NCBI GenBank assembly: GCA_021781815.1
Contig: JAJXWB010000003.1
Location: 124,001 to 188,000 of the forward strand
Origin: Pseudomonadota bacterium
GTDB lineage: Bacteria; Pseudomonadota; Alphaproteobacteria; Rhizobiales; Beijerinckiaceae
Direction of reading: 5' to 3'
DNA: 64,000 nt
This document shows positions 26,709-36,260 of this stretch, piece by piece. A model generated the notes under the pieces. It saw only the letters and a list, made by a program, of their open reading frames with translations. It ran no database searches and was not told the origin of the DNA. How positions within the stretch are numbered: position 1 is the first letter of the stretch; every line of letters begins with the position of its first letter. The position numbers and the translations under genes were made by a program.

Positions 26709-27557
26709 CTAAGCGGCTTTCGCCATTTCGGCCAGGGCGGCGACGGAAACCACGACGCAGTCGCGGCCCTGACGCTTGGCGGCAAGAAGCGCGGCATCCG
26801 CGGCGCTCAGCAGCGGCTTGAGAGCGCCCCCCTTTCCGGCCAGCGCGCCGGATATCCCGATACTGATGGTAAGCTTCGCCGAGCGGCCGCTGCAGACAAC
26901 CGGCCGGGCCGCACAAGCCGCGCGCATATTCTCGGCAAGAGCGGTGACCTCGACCAGCGGAACGCCGAACAGCACCACGGCGAACTCGTCGCCGCCCTGC
27001 CGCCCGAGCACAGCGCGGTGCGCGGCGGTCGCCGAGCGCAGCTCGTTGCTGACATGCAGCAGCGCGGCGTCGCCGAAATCATGGCCCAGATCGTCATTGA
27101 CCGCCTTGAATACATCGATATCGATCATCAACGCCGCAACGGGCGCGGCGGACGCGACCGCCTCCCGCAGAAGGCTCGACGCGGCCGGATCGAAGCCGCG
27201 CCTGTTCAGCAGCCCCGTGAGCTGATCGACATTTGCGAGCAGATCGAGCGCATCGCGCGCGCGGATGGCCTCCCGTGACAGCCTGGTTGTCCGATAACTG
27301 AAAACCGGAGCGACAATCGCCGGGACCAGGGCAGCGAGCGCCAGCCAGATTTTCATCATTTCCGGGCCGCTGACGGAGCGATGGAGGTCGGCCCCAAGGA
27401 ACAGCAGTCCAGCGACGTAGGTGACCAGCAGCGAAAAGACGACCGACACCAAGGTGACACTGCCGACCCGCCAGACCAGATCCTTCGTTGTCCTGACCTC
27501 CGCGGACAAGCGGCAACTCCATCGATTGCAACTCAATCTCAGAAAGTTAGGCGCCAT
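26709..27557 (-). CDS. Membrane-bound GGDEF diguanylate cyclase
   Basis: A 282-residue protein with two membrane helices (about residues 30-55 and 68-90) and a C-terminal GGDEF domain (about 108-275). The active-site motif is intact (GRQGGDEFAVVLF), so synthesis of cyclic di-GMP is expected. The RxxD product-inhibition site that usually sits five residues before GGDEF is not present (RAVL instead). There is no recognised sensor domain; the short periplasmic loop and helices may sense membrane state. The start is the first ATG of the frame; its ribosome-binding site is weak. Confidence 0.85.
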   Translation of the reverse strand: MAPNFLRLSCNRWSCRLSAEVRTTKDLVWRVGSVTLVSVVFSLLVTYVAGLLFLGADLHRSVSGPEMMKIWLALAALVPAIVAPVFSYRTTRLSREAIRARDALDLLANVDQLTGLLNRRGFDPAASSLLREAVASAAPVAALMIDIDVFKAVNDDLGHDFGDAALLHVSNELRSATAAHRAVLGRQGGDEFAVVLFGVPLVEVTALAENMRAACAARPVVCSGRSAKLTISIGISGALAGKGGALKPLLSAADAALLAAKRQGRDCVVVSVAALAEMAKAA

Positions 27558-27781
27558 TCATTGCTCAATCGCTAATGGCTTGGCTCAACTCGCGCGCGTC
27601 GGAGAAAGCCGGGGCCGCGCCGTCCGACGGCTCGGCCGGAGACTTTCGCGTCGCGTTACGGGGCCATGACGCCAATCCCGCAACTCGGATTTCAAGATCG
27701 CTTGCGGCGTCACGGCGGGGTTTCTGCAATTGCTTTGCCGCCCCCGAAATTACGACGCGCCCCGTTTCCCCGCCGCGTGGT

Positions 27782-28984
27782 TCATTCCACCGTCACCGCT
27801 GTCACCTGATCCCAATCCTGCCCGTTGAATTTCTGCACGACAAGCCGCTTGAAGGGCACATAATTGTCCGGGCTCGTCGTGTAGGTCGTGCCGGGCAGCA
27901 ACGAGGGCGCTGCGACGTTGTTCAAATGTGTCGCCTGGTAGAGCATGTTTTCGCGGGTGAGATTGTCGCCGCAGCCTTCGATGATCTTGCCCATGACATA
28001 GGCGAACGAATAGACCGCGAAGCCGATTTCGTTCTTTGGATCTTCGTTCGGCAGGTACTTCTTCATGAAGGCCTGGTAGGCGAGCACGTCGGGATCCGCG
28101 GCCCATTTCGGACTCGTAATCTGCTTGTAGGGCGTCGCTGCGATGATGCCCGTCACTGTATCGAGCCCGGCCGCTTCCAGGAATTGCCGCCCCGTCGATG
28201 GGCTCACGACGAGCTGTAGCGGCCGCCAGCCGAGCTCATAGGCCTTCTTGAAGGACTGCGAGGCGGCCTTGCCGAGCGAGACGTTAAAGAACGTGTCGGC
28301 GCCGGAGGACTTCAATTGCGCGAGCTGGGAGTCGAGCGTCGGATCGCTCAGCTCGTAGGTGATTTCCTTGACGATCATCGTCGACGCCTTGTCGCCGAGT
28401 CCCTTCTTGAAACCCGAAACGTAATCGCGACCGAAGTCGTCATTCTGCATGAGAATCCCGATCTTCGCGTCCGGCTTCACCGAAAGCAGGTATTTCGCCA
28501 GCACCTCGCCTTCGGTGCCATAGAGATGGAACGCCGGCGTCGACCACGGGAACGCCTTGGGCTGGTTCCACTTGTTCGCGCCGGTCGAGACCAGAAGTTG
28601 AGGAATGTGTTTGGCGTTCAGATATTTCTGAACAGCCGATTGCGCCGCCGTGCCGGAGGATCCGAACAGCGCGAGCACGCCGTCATCCTCGACGAGTTTA
28701 CGGGTCTGCTCGACCGTTTTCGGCGGCGAGAACGCGTCGTCGAGCGAGATCAGGTCGATCTTGCGTCCGTTGATGCCGCCCTTCTCCTCGTTCAGCATGC
28801 GAAAATAGGCGACTTCCGTGCGGCCCTGTATGCCGTGAACAGAGAGGGGACCGCTGTAGGGCATGGTCTGCCCGATCTTCACCTCGGCGTCGGACGCGCC
28901 CTGGTCGTATTTCTTCTGCGCCATAGCCGTCGTCGCTGCGAGCATCCCCGCCAGCGCCGCAGTCGCCCATACGCTCCGCCTCAT
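27782..28984 (-). CDS. ABC transporter substrate-binding protein, branched-chain/aromatic acid type
   Basis: A 400-residue periplasmic binding protein of the LivJ-like type I fold. The signal peptide is MRRSVWATAALAGMLAATTAMA. Family regions are VKIGQTMPYSGPLSVHG, LALFGSSGTAAQSAV and ILMQNDDFGRDYV. It begins 59 bases after the acyl-CoA synthetase gene on the same strand, so the pair is probably one operon: the ligand may be an acid that the synthetase activates. No permease or ATPase genes lie next to it, so it must share a transporter encoded elsewhere. Confidence 0.88.
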   Translation of the reverse strand: MRRSVWATAALAGMLAATTAMAQKKYDQGASDAEVKIGQTMPYSGPLSVHGIQGRTEVAYFRMLNEEKGGINGRKIDLISLDDAFSPPKTVEQTRKLVEDDGVLALFGSSGTAAQSAVQKYLNAKHIPQLLVSTGANKWNQPKAFPWSTPAFHLYGTEGEVLAKYLLSVKPDAKIGILMQNDDFGRDYVSGFKKGLGDKASTMIVKEITYELSDPTLDSQLAQLKSSGADTFFNVSLGKAASQSFKKAYELGWRPLQLVVSPSTGRQFLEAAGLDTVTGIIAATPYKQITSPKWAADPDVLAYQAFMKKYLPNEDPKNEIGFAVYSFAYVMGKIIEGCGDNLTRENMLYQATHLNNVAAPSLLPGTTYTTSPDNYVPFKRLVVQKFNGQDWDQVTAVTVE

Positions 28985-29043
28985 CGATGCTTCTCCCTAG
29001 TGTTCCTGTATGCAGGCGCGCCCTTGCCGAAGACCGGCGATGA

Positions 29044-30774
29044 TCATTTCGTCGCGCCGGACATCTCCTTGCGCAAGATGGTCTTGATGATCTTGCCGCT
29101 CGCTGTGCGCGGCATTTCCTCGGCGCGGATGTCGATGCGCGCCGGCAGCTTGAAGGCGGCGATCCGCGGCCGCAAATGATCGAGGATCGCGCTCCGGGTA
29201 AGCGAGGCGCCTTGCTTCAATTGCACGACCGCGCCGACGAGCTCTCCGAGGACACGATCGGGAATGCCCACGACCGCCGCGTCGATGATGTCCGGATGCG
29301 CCAGCAACGCGTCCTCGATCTCGACGCAATAGATGTTCTCGCCGCCACGGATCAGCATGTCCTTCGCTCGATCGAGCAGATAGACGAAGCCGTCCTCATC
29401 CATGCGAACGATGTCGCCGGTCCGGTACCAGCCGTCGCGGAAAGCTTTCGCCGTCGCCTCCTGGTTGTTCCAGTACCCCTTGACGATATTGCCGCCGTAG
29501 ATCTCCAGTTCGCCGATTGCGCCGACTGGCAGCACATTGCCGTCAGCGTCGATAACCCGCAGATCGCAGCCCGGCGTCGCCGGCCCGACGGAGTCCGGCC
29601 GCGCCAGATAATCCTCGGCGCCGTTCGATGTCGATACCGACGAGGTCTCAGTCGCGCCATAGCCTTGCCCGGCGAATTTTCCTGGAAGCAGGCGCGCGAT
29701 TTTTCGCGCGAGTTCCGGCGCCGCGGCAGCGCCGCCGTAGGAGACGCCTTCAAGGCATGACAGATCGCGCTTTTCAAAATCAGGCGACTCGATGAGCTGC
29801 CACGCCATGGACGGCACGCTGGAAAGCGTCGTCACGCGTTCGCGTTCGATGAGTTCCAGCGCCCGTTCGGCGTTCCACTTGTACATGAGGACGATCTTCG
29901 AGCCGTTGACGACGGCCGGGATCATCGCCGAATGACAACCCGTCACGTGGAAGAACGGCACCGGCAGAAGATGCGCCTTTTGCTCGGTCGGCGGCGCAGG
30001 CAGCGGGTCGCCGCGCCGAATGGCGGCGCGCGCGCCGGAGAACGTGATGTTGACGAGATTGCACATGATGTTGCGATGCGTGCCGAGCGCGCCCTTCGGC
30101 CGCCCGGTCGTACCGGATGTGTAGAGAATCGTGGCGTCGTCGTCGGGATGAATCGCGCGGTCGGGCGGCGCGCGGTCCGGCAGGGAATCGTACGTCGATT
30201 GCGGGCCGATCAGGCGTTCGAGCGCCGCCGCGCCGTTGAGCCTGTCGTCTGGCGTGCGCACCGCGATCAGCTCCGCCGCATGCGCGCCGGCGGGCTGGCC
30301 CCGCAAGCGCTCCAGGCGCTCCTCGTCCACGATCGCGACTTTCGCGCCGGAATCGCGCAAGCCGTAGGCGAGGTCGTCGCCCGTGCCCCAGGCATTGAGT
30401 GGAACGGCGATCGCGCCGATCGCCACGGTCGCCCAGAAGGCGAGCGGCCATTCCGGAAAATTGCGCATGGCGATCGCGACACGGTCGCCTTTCAGCACGC
30501 CATAGTCTTCGGCAAGCTTCGCCGCCAGCGCCGAAGCCGCCTTGTAATGCGCGCGGTAGGTGACTCGCTCGCCCTCGTAGACGACAAAAACGCGTTCGTC
30601 CCAGGCGCGGCTCGCATCGAAGATCGCCCGCAGGTCGCGATGCGCATTCTTGTATACGCGCGTCGGACGTCCCCTGACCTCGATCGTTTCCATCTCGAAG
30701 GGCGCGCCGGGAGACGTCAGAATGCGATTGGTCTCGATGACGCTGGCGACTGGCCAGATCCTCTGCTGCATCAT
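29044..30774 (-). CDS. Acyl-CoA synthetase (class I adenylate-forming)
   Basis: A protein of about 576 residues that activates a carboxylic acid to its CoA thioester through an acyl-adenylate. The ATP-binding motif is YTSGTTGRPKGALG, with YGATETS, YRTGDIVRMDEDG and the C-terminal catalytic lysine in PRTASGKIIKTILR. The substrate class cannot be told. The start is uncertain: ATGs at 30774 and 30771 and further starts at 30795 and 30810 are in frame and none has a clear ribosome-binding site. It is followed by a binding-protein gene. Confidence 0.88.
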   Translation of the reverse strand: MMQQRIWPVASVIETNRILTSPGAPFEMETIEVRGRPTRVYKNAHRDLRAIFDASRAWDERVFVVYEGERVTYRAHYKAASALAAKLAEDYGVLKGDRVAIAMRNFPEWPLAFWATVAIGAIAVPLNAWGTGDDLAYGLRDSGAKVAIVDEERLERLRGQPAGAHAAELIAVRTPDDRLNGAAALERLIGPQSTYDSLPDRAPPDRAIHPDDDATILYTSGTTGRPKGALGTHRNIMCNLVNITFSGARAAIRRGDPLPAPPTEQKAHLLPVPFFHVTGCHSAMIPAVVNGSKIVLMYKWNAERALELIERERVTTLSSVPSMAWQLIESPDFEKRDLSCLEGVSYGGAAAAPELARKIARLLPGKFAGQGYGATETSSVSTSNGAEDYLARPDSVGPATPGCDLRVIDADGNVLPVGAIGELEIYGGNIVKGYWNNQEATAKAFRDGWYRTGDIVRMDEDGFVYLLDRAKDMLIRGGENIYCVEIEDALLAHPDIIDAAVVGIPDRVLGELVGAVVQLKQGASLTRSAILDHLRPRIAAFKLPARIDIRAEEMPRTASGKIIKTILRKEMSGATK

Positions 30775-30810
30775 GACGACGATCGTCATACGATATTGTA
30801 GGCTGGTCAA

Positions 30811-31169
30811 GAGGCGCAGCCACCCGCCAAACGCATGGAGGAGTTGCTTATATTAAATCGGCGCGGGAAATTGGCCTGACTCAGTTTTGATGCATTCGAG
30901 GGGCCATTCTCGGCGATTTCGCTGAGGAATCGCCACGATGGCATCATTTCGCGCATCCTCGCTCTTGCCGCCAGGTTTTGTTGTACAGGCATCCTTTGCG
31001 AGCCCCGCGAAACGAACATCGTCGTCCGACACGAGCGCTCGACCAGCAACGGCCCGTCTTCCGGCAACCCGTCGCGCCGCATTCATAGCCGATATCGACG
31101 GTCGGCGAGGATTTGCCTCTGTGTGTTCGGCGGGTGCGCCTGACGATCATTGCTGGTCGGTTTCAGCGC
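30811..31169. other. Gap between the acyl-CoA synthetase gene and SSADH
   Basis: A 359-base stretch with no convincing gene. It contains short Arg/Ser-rich frames in several registers that look like non-coding GC-rich DNA. It probably carries the promoter of the acyl-CoA synthetase gene (an AT-richer patch lies about 30785-30870) and the 3' end of the 13-gene operon that ends at 31170. I saw no strong terminator. Confidence 0.4.
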
Positions 31170-32618
31170 TCAAACAGACAGGCACATGTATTTGACGGTC
31201 AAATATTCGTCGATCCCGTATTTTGAGCCTTCTCGCCCAAGACCTGACATTTTGACGCCGCCGAACGGGGCTTCGGCTGTCGACACGAGCCCGGTGTTGA
31301 CCCCGACCATGCCATATTCGAGCGCTTCAGCCACCTTCCAGACTCGACCGAGGTCGTTTGAATAGAAGTAGGACGCCAGTCCGAATTCGGTGTCGTTAGC
31401 CAACTGAATCGCTTCCTCCACGGTATCGAATGGAAATAAAGGCGCCACGGGACCAAAGGTCTCCTCGCGCGACAAGCGCATCTGCGATGTCGCGCCGGAC
31501 AGCACGGTCGGCTCATAGAAGAGGTCGCCCGCACTGTGACGCCGGCCGCCCGTCACGATTTTAGCGCCCTTCGCGACGGCGTCTTCGACATGCGCCTCGA
31601 CTTTCGCAAGAGCCGGCGGCGAAATGAGCGGCCCAATCTGCACGCCGGAATCCGCGCCGTCGCCGACCTTGAGCTGTGCTACCGCAGCCGCAAGCTTGGT
31701 AGCGAACGCGTCGAGCACGCCACGCTGCACGTATATGCGATTGGCGCAGACACACGTCTGACCCGCATTGCGGAACTTCGCGATCATCGCGCCTTCGACG
31801 GCCTTGTCGAGATCGGCGTCGTCGAAAACGATAAAGGGCGCGTTGCCGCCGAGTTCCAGACTGAGTTTCTTGATGCCGTCGGCGCTCTGGCGCATCAGGA
31901 TCGTTCCGACGCGCGTCGAGCCCGTGAAGGAAATCTTCCGCACCTTCGGATTGGCGCAAAATTCCTGACCGACACCGGACGCGTCCGCGCTCGTCACGAT
32001 GTTGAGGACGCCTCTGGGAATTCCGGCGCGTTCGCCGAGCGCCGCCATGGCGAGCGCGGAGAGCGGCGTAAGCTCCGATGGGCGCGCGACAAAGGCGCAG
32101 CCGGCGGCAAGCGCCGGGCCGACCTTGCGAGCGATCATCGCATTGGGAAAGTTCCAGGGCGTGATCGAGACTGCGACTCCCACCGGCTGTTTGAGCACGA
32201 GAATGCGCTTGTCGGGTTGGTGCCCCGGGATCATGTCGCCATAGACGCGACGGCCCTCCTGCGCAAACCATTCAATGAAACTCGCGCCATAGGCGATTTC
32301 GCCCTTAGCTTCGAGAAAGGGCTTGCCCATCTCGGCTGTCAGGATACGGGCGAGGTCGTCGGCATTGTCCAGCAGGAGCTGGTTCCATTTGAGGAGAATG
32401 TTCGAGCGCTCGCGCGCCGTGCGCGCCGCCCATTCGCCCTGGGCGCGATGAGCGGCGTCGATAGCGGCGCGAGCGCCCTCGACGCCGACGTCAGCGACTT
32501 CGGCGACAATTTGGCCGGTCGAAGGGTTCTTGACGGGCGTGCGTCGGGCGCCGGCGATCCACGCGCCGTCGATATAGGCGTCTGACAGAAGCAGAGAGGG
32601 ATCTTTGAGAGTCAACAT
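31170..32618 (-). CDS. NAD(P)-dependent succinate-semialdehyde dehydrogenase (GabD/BlcA type)
   Basis: A 482-residue aldehyde dehydrogenase. Catalytic Cys lies in NAGQTCVCANRIYV, the pattern of GabD-type SSADH, and catalytic Glu in LSLELGGNAPFIVF; SFTGSTRVGTILM is the cofactor region. It oxidises succinate semialdehyde to succinate. It is the last gene of the 13-gene run and follows an iron alcohol dehydrogenase by 16 bases, the same pairing as blcA-blcB in gamma-butyrolactone catabolism. Other short semialdehydes remain possible. Confidence 0.9.
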   Translation of the reverse strand: MLTLKDPSLLLSDAYIDGAWIAGARRTPVKNPSTGQIVAEVADVGVEGARAAIDAAHRAQGEWAARTARERSNILLKWNQLLLDNADDLARILTAEMGKPFLEAKGEIAYGASFIEWFAQEGRRVYGDMIPGHQPDKRILVLKQPVGVAVSITPWNFPNAMIARKVGPALAAGCAFVARPSELTPLSALAMAALGERAGIPRGVLNIVTSADASGVGQEFCANPKVRKISFTGSTRVGTILMRQSADGIKKLSLELGGNAPFIVFDDADLDKAVEGAMIAKFRNAGQTCVCANRIYVQRGVLDAFATKLAAAVAQLKVGDGADSGVQIGPLISPPALAKVEAHVEDAVAKGAKIVTGGRRHSAGDLFYEPTVLSGATSQMRLSREETFGPVAPLFPFDTVEEAIQLANDTEFGLASYFYSNDLGRVWKVAEALEYGMVGVNTGLVSTAEAPFGGVKMSGLGREGSKYGIDEYLTVKYMCLSV

Positions 32619-32634
32619 CGAACGTATCTCCGCT

Positions 32635-33792
32635 TCACCAGGCCAGGCGATAGATTTCGAGCGCGTCGGATTCGGTCACAGGACGCGGGTTGTTCGGAAG
32701 CAGACGGGCCTGTTTCATGGCGTCGCCGGCGAGCATTGGCAACACGCTTTCCGGGACGTTCACGTCGCGCAGCCGTTGCGGCAATCCGCACCTGCGAGAC
32801 AATTCCTGCAACGCATCGCAGAAGGCAGCCGCCCGTTCCTGACCTTCGAGACGGGCAAGTTCCGGAAACGCATAAGGCGCCAGCTCGGCATAGGCGCCGT
32901 GCGCGGTCTGGCAGTTGAAGCGCAGCACATGCGCGAGAAGGAGGGCGTTCGAGAGCCCATGTGGAATATGGAAATGGCCACCCAGCGGATAAGCCAACGC
33001 GTGCACGGCCGCAACGGGCGAATTCGCGAAAGCCTGACCGGCGAGCATCGAACCGAGGAGCATGGCCGAGCGCGCTTCGATGTCCGAACCCTGGTGCACG
33101 GCCACCAGAATCGATCCGCCGAGCAACGTCAGCGCCTGTTTCGCGAACGCACGAGAAACAGGATTGTTGTTCGCGCTCTTCGATGCATAGGCTTCGATCG
33201 CATGAACCATCGCGTCAATGCCGGTCGCCGCCGTTACGTGCGCGGGAAGCCCCAGAGTGAGTTCCGGATCAAGCAGCGCGACATCCGGCAGGATGACGGG
33301 CGAGACTACGCCCATTTTCTCATTCTCGCCGGTTGTCACGATCGAGATGGGCGTCACTTCCGAACCTGTGCCGGAGGTTGTTGGAACGAGAATCAACGGC
33401 AATCGAGGGCCCTTGGCGTTGCCTACCCCGAATACGTCGGCCAGAGTCTCGCGCCCAGGGGCAAGCAATGCAACCAGTTTGGCGGAATCGAGCGACGAGC
33501 CGCCGCCGAGGCCGATGACGCCCGTGGCGCCCAGGGTTTTTGCGGCGTCAACGGCCTTCAGCACAATCGCCGTTGGCGGATCTGCGACGACGTCGGCATA
33601 GATTTCGGCGCGCACGCCGGCTTCGCGCAAATATCCGACGGCCCGATCGACGATGCCGGTCGACACCATGCCTGGATCGGTCACAAGGAGCACGCGCGCA
33701 CCGAGCTTCTCACGCGCGAGGGCGCCGATGCTCGCCAAGGCTCCCGCTCCACACTGGATGCTGGCGCTCGTGTTGAAGATGAATGGACTCAT
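32635..33792 (-). CDS. Iron-containing alcohol dehydrogenase (BlcB-like, 4-hydroxybutyrate type)
   Basis: A 385-residue group III alcohol dehydrogenase. GLGGGSSLDSAK binds NAD. Metal ligands are expected in ATGIDAMVHAIEAY (Asp, His) and in HALAYPLGGHFHIPHG (His). Family members reduce or oxidise short alcohols; coupling to SSADH and a lactonase in one operon suggests oxidation of 4-hydroxybutyrate to succinate semialdehyde. The ATG at 33792 was chosen because GAGG lies just upstream; the ATG four codons earlier is inside that site. It starts 18 bases after the symporter gene. Confidence 0.87.
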   Translation of the reverse strand: MSPFIFNTSASIQCGAGALASIGALAREKLGARVLLVTDPGMVSTGIVDRAVGYLREAGVRAEIYADVVADPPTAIVLKAVDAAKTLGATGVIGLGGGSSLDSAKLVALLAPGRETLADVFGVGNAKGPRLPLILVPTTSGTGSEVTPISIVTTGENEKMGVVSPVILPDVALLDPELTLGLPAHVTAATGIDAMVHAIEAYASKSANNNPVSRAFAKQALTLLGGSILVAVHQGSDIEARSAMLLGSMLAGQAFANSPVAAVHALAYPLGGHFHIPHGLSNALLLAHVLRFNCQTAHGAYAELAPYAFPELARLEGQERAAAFCDALQELSRRCGLPQRLRDVNVPESVLPMLAGDAMKQARLLPNNPRPVTESDALEIYRLAW

Positions 33793-33810
33793 GCTTTTCC
33801 TCATTCCATC

Positions 33811-35751
33811 TCAGTGTCCGAATATCCACGCCAATCCGGTGATCAGCGCTCCCGCGCCGCTGAGCGCCCAGAGCAACGCCTGAACATGATCGATGCGCAG
33901 CCCTACGGTCTTCAGTCGCGCCGCAGGGCCTTTCTCGGCAGGATCGATTTCGACGCTCGATGGCGTCGCCAGTTCAAGCTTGTAGGCGATGAACCAGACC
34001 AGAATTACCCCGAGTCCCCACGCCAGCAGGCACCAGCCCCAGAGGGGGGGGACGCCGAGCAGCCAGGCGCTGAATGCTCCGCCGCTGTCGCCGAATGCGA
34101 AATTGCCAAAAAGCAGCCCAGGGCCGGTCCCCAGGAACAGCCAGGCCAAGGTGGCCGCCCAGGCTGTCGATTTCAGACCGCGTTGAACCGCGCGCGTCGA
34201 GGCGACGTTCGCGAAAAAGCTGCGGAGGACATCGCTGCGTTGGTTGGCGCGCCGCGACTGTGTGATCGCCGCAATCACAAGGGCTGCCGCCGCATTTGCG
34301 GCAAGTCCCCACCCCGCCGAATGAATCGTCCACGGCCAGCGACCCCATGGCAGATGCAGGCCGACGAAATTCATCAATGCAATGCCGAAATTGTCAGTGA
34401 GAGCGACGGTCGCGACGCCGGTAATCGCGCCAACCAGCGCCGCCGGCGGCGATATCCACCGCAACCAGCATAGACCGAGCAGCGGCGGGAAGAGCTGCGC
34501 GGCGAAAGGAAGCGCCAGCGCGCCGAGCGAGACCGCCGCCGCCGGCGCGCGCGTCGCCAGCAGCACGCTGGCCAGCGTCAGGACGCCGACGCAAACGCGG
34601 CCGAGCAAAGTCACCGTCGGCGGATCGAGATCCGGCATGAAATCAGGGACGAAAATATCGCGCACCAGCGCATGAGCCGCAGTCACGGCGCTCGTCGCCG
34701 CGAGCGCCTGAAAGGCGGCCACCAGTCCGATATAGATCGCCGCCACAAACCAGGGCGAGCTCCCGCCAAACTTGAGCAGCAGGTCGCCAACAGCGAAATT
34801 CGATGTCGCGACCAAACCCCAGGCGCCGATCAGCGCGAGCCCAAAGGCGCACAATCCGCCGAAAAAACCGGCAAGCACCCAGGTTTGACCCGCCGCGATC
34901 CCACGATCGTCGCGGGCCGCCAGCAAAAGCTGGGTCGCCATCGGGCTCGCCTGAATCCCCGCGAGCGCGAAACCCGTGGAAAGAACAAGCGCGGAAGTCC
35001 ACCCCGTGACGTCGTCAGCGCCGCTGACGAAGCGCACGACGCCCGAAATTCGGAACAGGTGGGCGTTGGCGGGAACGAGGGCGAGTTTGTTCATCGCGAC
35101 ATTCAACGTCGCGAAGCCGCCACTCAGATAAGTCGCGGCGAGTGTGAGGCCGACAACGCCGACCGCGAGCAGAACGCATTGGAGCGCGCCGAGCGCGCCT
35201 GCGGCGTAGAGGCCGCCGACGATCACATAAGAAAACGTCATCAACGCGATGAGCCAGGTGGCCGGCTCGGCAGCAATGCCCCCGCCGGAGAGTTCGGCCA
35301 TGAGGCGGCCGAGAACGCCGAGCTGGACGGCGGTGAAAGCGACAGCAAACAGCACGCCGACGCCCGTCGACAACCACGCGAAACCACGAGAACGATAGTA
35401 GAAGGCGAGCAGTTGCGCCTGACTGCGCGCACCGAACCTTCGTCCAACCTGCCACTGTCGTTTGAACGTCAGAACGCCGACGAGCGCCATCACGATCGTC
35501 GACAGCGCGAGCGCCGCGCCCGGCAAGCCCACGCGGGCAATTTCATCCGGCAGGCCTAGCGTGACCCAGGTCGAGAGGCTGAGCGCGGCGAGCGCCAGGG
35601 CGACGATCCAGGCCGGCAATTCGCCCGTCGCCGAGAGATACCGGCGGGCGGCGCCTTCCCGCAGCGCGCACTGACGGGCCCAAAACGACGTCGTCGCGAC
35701 ATAGACCGCGCCGAAAGCAATAAGCCAGATTTGCGAAGCGGTGAGATTCAT
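33811..35751 (-). CDS. Sodium/solute symporter (SSS)-like membrane protein, 646 aa
   Basis: A 646-residue polytopic protein with about 13-15 helices. The order of helices and motifs such as LSTWVTLGLPDEIARVGLPG, YVIVGGLYAAGALGALQC and LVAAFQALAATSAVTAAHALVRDIF fit the sodium:solute symporter family. The ATG at 35751 overlaps the stop of the small membrane protein before it (ATGA). The C-terminal 120 residues add about three helices beyond the SSS core. The ligand is unknown; in this operon a 4-hydroxybutyrate-like acid is a reasonable guess. Confidence 0.8.
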   Translation of the reverse strand: MNLTASQIWLIAFGAVYVATTSFWARQCALREGAARRYLSATGELPAWIVALALAALSLSTWVTLGLPDEIARVGLPGAALALSTIVMALVGVLTFKRQWQVGRRFGARSQAQLLAFYYRSRGFAWLSTGVGVLFAVAFTAVQLGVLGRLMAELSGGGIAAEPATWLIALMTFSYVIVGGLYAAGALGALQCVLLAVGVVGLTLAATYLSGGFATLNVAMNKLALVPANAHLFRISGVVRFVSGADDVTGWTSALVLSTGFALAGIQASPMATQLLLAARDDRGIAAGQTWVLAGFFGGLCAFGLALIGAWGLVATSNFAVGDLLLKFGGSSPWFVAAIYIGLVAAFQALAATSAVTAAHALVRDIFVPDFMPDLDPPTVTLLGRVCVGVLTLASVLLATRAPAAAVSLGALALPFAAQLFPPLLGLCWLRWISPPAALVGAITGVATVALTDNFGIALMNFVGLHLPWGRWPWTIHSAGWGLAANAAAALVIAAITQSRRANQRSDVLRSFFANVASTRAVQRGLKSTAWAATLAWLFLGTGPGLLFGNFAFGDSGGAFSAWLLGVPPLWGWCLLAWGLGVILVWFIAYKLELATPSSVEIDPAEKGPAARLKTVGLRIDHVQALLWALSGAGALITGLAWIFGH

Positions 35752-36167
35752 CGCGGGCCGCCCCGCGCACCGCGCCCATGAAACTGCGAAAACGCGCCTT
35801 TGAGCCCGAACCGCGTCGCCAGGAAAATCGCGCCAGTGACGATCAGCGCCGCGATCAACGTCAGGCCGGTCCATACGCTCGTTTTCGTAAGGCCGCTCGT
35901 GAGCCAGGCGACCGTGAACAGCAGCGTCATCGAACCGAGCGTCGCCAGCCCCAGCCCCGCCTCACCGCGTGAGAACGAACGGCCGAAGTAGGCGTTGATC
36001 ACGAGGTGCCCCAGAAACCCGATGACAATCGCGGCGACGCCGATCAGCGACAGCTCATAGACCTCGCGTTGAATTCCCTCCATGACGAAGCCAACGGCGA
36101 CACTACCGAACATTCCCCAATTGGAGAACACTGCAATCCCGCGTTCGACGAACTGGTCAGTCTCCAC
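35748..36167 (-). CDS. Small four-helix membrane protein coupled to the symporter
   Basis: A 139-residue protein with three or four membrane helices (about residues 20-30, 38-58, 70-92 and 98-118) and a basic C-terminal tail. Its stop overlaps the start of the SSS-like gene by four bases. Small membrane partners of SSS transporters are known (DUF485, DUF4212 types), but this one does not look like either to me. It could be an auxiliary subunit. No catalytic motif is visible. Confidence 0.72.
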   Translation of the reverse strand: METDQFVERGIAVFSNWGMFGSVAVGFVMEGIQREVYELSLIGVAAIVIGFLGHLVINAYFGRSFSRGEAGLGLATLGSMTLLFTVAWLTSGLTKTSVWTGLTLIAALIVTGAIFLATRFGLKGAFSQFHGRGARGGPR

Positions 36168-36260
36168 GAATGGTCCTCATCTCACCTGCCACGAACCCAG
36201 GACGGGCATCCCGCTAGCGCATTTGTTCGCATGCGATTTGCAGTCGCGACGCCGGTCCGG

